DNA from: Polychytrium aggregatum
Taxonomy: Eukaryota; Chytridiomycota; Chytridiomycetes; Polychytriales
Assembly (NCBI RefSeq): GCF_025602895.1
Contig: NW_026516425.1
Coordinates: forward strand, 1-46,801
Direction: 5' to 3'
Length of the DNA: 46,801 nucleotides
The notes below the pieces were generated by a model. It did no database searches. It was not told the DNA's origin and saw nothing but the letters and a program-made list of their open reading frames with translations. The position numbers and the translations under genes were made by a program. Each line of letters starts with the position of its first letter. Positions within the stretch are counted from its first letter, which is position 1. Positions 42,714 to 46,801 of this stretch are shown piece by piece.

Positions 42714-43731
42714 GATCGGGAGAGAGAGAGAGCAAGGATGGACTAGCAGCAGCGGAGGTGGGTCAGGAAGGAAAGATACGGCCGATGGGGGACAGAAGAA
42801 AGAAACATGTGCGCCATGACTGCAAGCGAGTGCATCGGTTGAGCAACAGCCGCGAGTACATCCATAAAAGTCCCCCACCACACCAGTTGCCAGCGGCGGC
42901 AGGAGCAAGGGCCAGGCAGGAGCAAGGCCCGGCAGGGGAAGGGGAAAGCGCAAAGCCGAGCGGCAAGCCAGACCCTTGTCGCACAAACCCCTTGCGTCTT
43001 GGCCGTCTGCGGCATGCCTCCCGCCGTCGTCCATCCGCCCTGCGTCGCAGCCCGTGCCGCAGCCCAACACCGCCGATGCATGTGCCCGGCGCAACAGGAA
43101 ACGGCCAGAGGCCGGATGAGCCGCTGGCACCCTGCCTCCCATCTCCCAGCCCCCCCCTCAGAAGGTTTGTCCATAACTCGTCCGCAACTCGTGCTTCGTG
43201 GCCTGGCTGGTTCCAAGCTCGAGTCTGGGTCGCCCTGTCCTGCATCCCGGAGAGATGACCGGTCGTACCCGAGCCGCATCGCATCGTGTCCGCACCGCCT
43301 TGAACCCTGAACGCTGGCCCGTGGCCGGAAAAAAAAGCGATCGTCTCGGGTCTGGTGGGAGGGAGAGGAAAGGGAAGGCCGGTCGATGGTGACCCGCGCC
43401 GATGTTTCCCGGGCTGCGACCTCCGGTCCATGACAGCTGCCACGTCGCCCCCACAATTGCAGAAGGCATATCGATCGACTGGCGTCTGTGAGTTCAGGTT
43501 CAGGTGGTGGCAGTCCTCCCGCGTAGACAATAGTACGCCCACCAATGCCCTCGACCAAAGTGCCAAAGAAGCGATACCGGCTCCTCAATGGCGCCGACCA
43601 GTGCATCCACCAGGGTACCTCACAGCGGGCCAGGGAGTGCCACATATACGCAGTCAAGTGCCAGCCCTTGGTGCTTCTTGGCCATTGTTATGCGATGGCC
43701 TTGTTCTGCTCCGTTCTGAAATCCCAGTCTA
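42714..43731. other. Intergenic region, no gene supported
   Basis: About 1 kb between the secreted-protein gene and the U2A' gene. Long open frames exist on both strands (minus about 42743-43657), but their composition is irregular and no motif is recognisable; GC-rich DNA has few chance stops. Short AG-rich runs at 42718-42732. Confidence 0.5.
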
Positions 43732-45014
43732 TTACGCTTCCTGCTCCTGCTCCTCGTCAACATCCATGTTGGATTCGGGCACAACGCCGCCCCGCAGCAG
43801 CCGCTCCAGTCGGTTGATCTCGTCCAAGGTCGAGGCGTTTTTGATGGACTCGCGGATCTTTTGGGCCTCCTCGGGAGTGGGGCCCTGGTAGGCCTTGAGG
43901 TCCTTCTTCTCAAGCTGCCCAGGCTCAAAGGTCGACTTTGTGGATATGCTGTTCAGGAGCCGGGATCCGTCCGCGCCGCCAAAGACACGACGGGCCTCGG
44001 CGCGTTCCTGTGTGGATGGGATGGGATGCGATGGGATGGGACGGGATGGGCAGCAGCAGTAGGATACCGAGTCAGTCAAGGGCTTGATGATTACGAGTGG
44101 CTGCTGCCCTGTTTGCAGCTCGCCGGGCGATACTTGCCACATCCTTGATACGCTGAAAGTCCAGGATTCGCAGAGCCTTGCACTTGTGGATCAAATAGAG
44201 GCGATAGTACTTTTTCAGAGCGACGGGGTTGTCGATCAAAGAGAGTGTCTCGAGATGGGCAAAGTCCGCCAGGGGATCGAGATCGCCGAGCTCCTGGAGC
44301 TGGTTGTTGGTCAGGATGAGGGTATGGACGTTGGGCAAGTTCTTGGGAACGTCCAAGTCGATGCGCGAGATGCGGTTGTTGGACAGAAACAGGCTCTTTA
44401 GGCGGGTCATGTACGGGATGTTTTCGATTTTTCGGAGGTCGTTGTCGGAGAGATCGATCGTATCGTTCTGGTCCTGCAAGTCGGCGAGAGGGGAGTCGAG
44501 GAGTCAGCTGAGCAGCCACATCAAGCCTGGCATTCTCACGCAGTTGACATTGTGCCATGGCGCCTCGTTGAGAGAGCGAGGGCATCTCGTGGAGTCTGTG
44601 TTTCAGAGGGTGGTTTCAGGGTGGGTCGTTTCGGAGGTCGTGTTGGATGTGCGGTTCGATCTCCATGTCGGCTTGGCGGCCAGGCGAAAGGGAGCATGTG
44701 GCGATCCTTGAACAGAGAGGCTGGATGTGGCGCTTTCGACTGCTCTGCTGTCGCTGGTGTGGGCAAGACGTGGTCGACGATCGAACGGGATCATCTCCGC
44801 GTGGCGAACGGTCGAATCGGCGACCAAGACTCGATGTCGGTCCAATGACGAACGCGAGACGGCCGCGACAGCAACGAGCGCAGCCTACCTTGGTGATGGA
44901 CAGATTCTCGATTTTGGAAATCTTGTAAGCTCGCAGGTCCAGCTCCCGGTCCTTGACGGCGTTGAGGAAGGACGATGCGGCCGAGAGCAGGTCGTAGTTG
45001 AGTTTATTTGACAT
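43732..45014 (-). CDS. LEA1: U2 snRNP protein U2A'
   Basis: Three phase-0 exons, 45014-44889, 44473-44141, 44007-43732; 735 bases, 244 residues (human U2A' 255). It starts MSNKLNYDLLSAASSFLNAV, continues RELDLRAYKISKIENLSITK and then leucine-rich repeats: IDLSDNDLRKIENIP, LKSLFLSNNRISRID, VHTLILTNNQLQELGDL, LETLSLIDNPVALKKYYRLY, closing with the LRR cap LIHKCKALRILDFQRIKD. The C-terminal part ERAEARRVFGG, NASTLDEINRLERLLRGGVV and an acidic end match the family. U2A' binds U2B'' and stem-loop IV of U2 snRNA in the spliceosome. The donor at exon 2 (GATGTGGCAA) is chosen over a nearby GTATCG because only it keeps frame with exon 3. The gene is head-to-head with a Rho GTPase. Confidence 0.95.
44013..44050. 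repeat. GATGG pentamer tract in U2A' intron 2
   Basis: About seven imperfect GATGG/GGGAT units immediately upstream (in gene orientation) of the exon 3 acceptor, inside the intron 44008-44140. Confidence 0.88.
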
Positions 45015-46006
45015 GGCGGGCGATCGGAGAGAGGGACGGTGACGCAGGAGGAAGAGGAGGGAGGATGTCGATGCGGTGAGCCCGAGCGTGTGCGTGGGTG
45101 TTGACGGCCGCAGCGGGGTCGAGGCCAGGCCGATCAGGGACAAGACTGGGGCCGATCTGGTCTTGGGCAACGATGATCAAAAACAGAGACAAGCGGGAGC
45201 GACGCTTTCGAGATCTCGCGGAAGGCGGCTGGATCCATCCGGGAACGGCCGGCTCGGTCCGGCTCGGTCCGGCTCGAGCCAGCGTGTGGCGGTGCATGAG
45301 GTGCCTGTGCTGCGCTCAGGGGCGGTGTGCGCCCTGCGGCGATTGGCCTGCCGCGGGAGCGGACATGCGACACAGTCACACCGAGACAGCAGCGCGCCTG
45401 TGCCTGGCAAGGAGCGGACGAATGGGGCCCAGTGGCGAGACAGCACAGGCGGGATACAGCGACAGTCGCTTGTGCTGGCGCTGCCCTGTGTGCTGTCGCG
45501 TGTGTTGTCGCGTGTGGTCGTGTTGCTGCTGCTGCGTGTGCCTGCCCGACAGCGCTTGTGCGCTGTTGCAGCTGTCCCTGTTTGCGCGGGACTGGCCTTG
45601 CGAGAGCGCGTCGGCTGTATGCACACGCAGCCTTTTCTAGCGATGTGTGCGACGGTTCGAGACGCGCTGCAGCGAGCAAGCAAGGGCGACGGATGGCGCT
45701 GCAGCGATAGCAAATGCAACAGCCCAAACAACCCCAAAACAGCAAACAACAGCAAACAACCCCAAACAGCAACAGTAACAGTGCACCCCCCGCCAAGGCC
45801 TTGTCCTCCCGTTGTTCTCCCACTGTTCTCCCCGCTGGTCTGCCGCGCGCCACAAGGGCTTGTCCTCCCCCCCGCTCGTGGCCTTTGCTCCTCGCCGTCC
45901 TTTTTTTGCCTCGTCCTGTCCGGCCTGCTCGCCGTTCTTCTGCTTCATCGGCTGCGTCGACCCAGCATCTCCATCTTCGCCTCGTCTCTCCCAAGCACCC
46001 TCCAGC
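45015..46006. promoter_or_regulatory. Bidirectional promoter region, U2A' and Rho
   Basis: About 990 bases between two divergent start codons. It contains GT-rich blocks (45470-45540), a CAAACAACCCCAAA/AGCAAACAACAGC repeat tract at about 45719-45782, and a C- and T-rich stretch just before the Rho start (45890-46000), typical of fungal leaders. Long open frames on both strands are GC-driven and have no domains. No TATA element is obvious. Confidence 0.5.
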
Positions 46007-46801
46007 ATGGCCCAGAAAACCTTCATCCGACGAAACTGGTCGTCGTCGGCGACGGTGCCTGCGGCAAGACCTCGCTCCTCATTCGTCTTCTCCAACAAGG
46101 AGTTTCCTCAGGACCACATCCCCACCGTCTTTGACAACTACGTCGCCGACATCATCGTCAACGGCCACACTGTAGAGCTGGCTCTCTGGGATACGGCGGA
46201 CAAGAGGACTATGACCGCCTGCGACCCTCTCCTATCCCGATTCCCATGTCATTTTCATCTGCTTCTCGGTCGACTCGCCCGACTCGCTGGAAAACGTCGA
46301 GCTGCAAGTAAGGATCTTATGTCCCGCCTGTCCCCTATCGCTCCCTCCTCGTCGTCTGCCCTGCCATCCCAGGCGTTTTTCTGCCCGGCTTGGCCTGCTC
46401 TTGGCCAGGGATAGCCTCCAGCCGCCCGATCCCTTGAGCCGGCGATGGCGCTCCAGCCGCCATCTGTCTGGAGAAAGGGGGAGGGTGGATTGTGATTGCT
46501 GAGCTCATTGCCGAACAGCGTGCCATGGGGATCTGTGCTTGCTGGCTGGCTTGCGCCGCCTCCCCCCCCCTGTCGCCCAGGCATCTCGGCGGATTGCGAC
46601 ATCGAGTCCAATCCCATGGATGAGTGCCCATATGCTCGCTGGCGGCTTTCTCCATGACAAGCATTGGGCCATTGCATGCTTGTCATGGCATGGCGAGCCC
46701 AGGGGGCTTTTCCAGCTCTTGTTACGGCCTTCGTCTTGCCTCTATTTGTTTGTTGACATGTACCTGAGCTGCTGCGTCTGGCTCCTGGACGTCACGACAA
46801 C
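46007..46801 (+). CDS. Rho-family GTPase, 5' portion, frame interrupted
   Basis: From ATG 46007 the DNA encodes, in shifting frames, the first part of a Rho1-like GTPase. The pieces are an N-terminal MAQKTFIRR, the G1 loop [14 protein letters not shown], the effector region [28 protein letters not shown] and a segment with [18 protein letters not shown]. The exon ends at a GTAAGG donor (46308), and the rest of the window is intron; downstream exons lie outside. Four single-base indels break the frame: a base missing near 46035, one extra near 46083, one missing near 46199 and one missing near 46225. The residues around each break are otherwise canonical, with no stop or missense decay. Rho1 is a plasma-membrane switch for wall synthesis and actin. 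Either these are base-calling errors or the copy is a very young pseudogene. Confidence 0.8.

Noticed and set aside
42743..43657. 304-codon minus-strand frame between secreted protein B and U2A'
   Set aside because: No ATG-to-stop gene with a recognisable domain; composition irregular and overlaps open frames on the other strand.
45076..46134. Plus-strand frame that runs into the Rho G1 motif
   Set aside because: It reaches the GDGACGKT loop without a shift, but the upstream part is low-complexity and the Rho start at ATG 46007 with IRRK is the natural one.

Overview
The window reads as nuclear DNA of an intron-rich fungus. Almost every gene I could resolve is broken by short spliceosomal introns (about 49 to 300 bases, GT..AG with donors such as GTAAGT, GTATGT, GTGAGT and GTGCGT). 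There are no operons, no ribosome binding sites and no tRNA or rRNA genes. The gene set (CDC50 flippase subunits, U2A', Rho, a histidine acid phosphatase, a PRL phosphatase, DNMT2, an ankyrin-TRP channel) best fits an early-diverging, possibly zoosporic (chytrid-like) fungus. That placement is an inference from gene content. Spliced models below were built by hand by matching exon phase. For each one the summed exon length is a multiple of three, which is the main internal check; individual boundaries may still be off.

Layout. Bases 145-804 (minus) hold a decayed LINE reverse transcriptase. Then come a Sel1-repeat protein (plus, 1356-2978) and a ten-exon ankyrin/TRP-type channel (plus, 3785-7920). 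A nine-exon tRNA methyltransferase TRDMT1/DNMT2 (minus, 8539-10907) is divergent from a small thioredoxin-fold protein (plus, 11211-12126). Two tandem CDC50/LEM3 genes (plus, 12999-15013 and 15586-17832) are followed by a membrane-anchored alpha/beta hydrolase (plus, 18164-19424). A long coiled-coil protein (minus, 19574-24416), a type I membrane protein with an unrecognised ectodomain (minus, 25290-27563), a Ser-rich protein (minus, 28034-29416) and a 1182-residue protein with a disordered His/Gln-rich N-terminus and a multi-span C-terminus (minus, 30508-34463) follow. The last is divergent from a histidine acid phosphatase (plus, 34752-36636).

The right end has one or two small plus-strand candidate ORFs, a PRL-type phosphatase without a CAAX box (minus, 38018-38849), two secreted Thr/Ala/Pro-rich proteins that share a C-terminal Cys motif (minus, 39467-40090 and 41579-42568), the U2 snRNP protein U2A'/LEA1 (minus, 43732-45014) and the 5' part of a Rho GTPase (plus, 46007 to the window end) whose frame is broken by four single-base indels.

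The genes do not form an obvious pathway. The clearest local relationships are the CDC50 tandem duplication, the two secreted Cys-motif proteins and three head-to-head promoter pairs. A recurrent oddity is that short tandem repeats sit inside introns of six different genes. The most unusual candidate is the secreted precursor at 41579-42568, with three KR dibasic sites in 23 residues that would cut out two short Cys-containing peptides.
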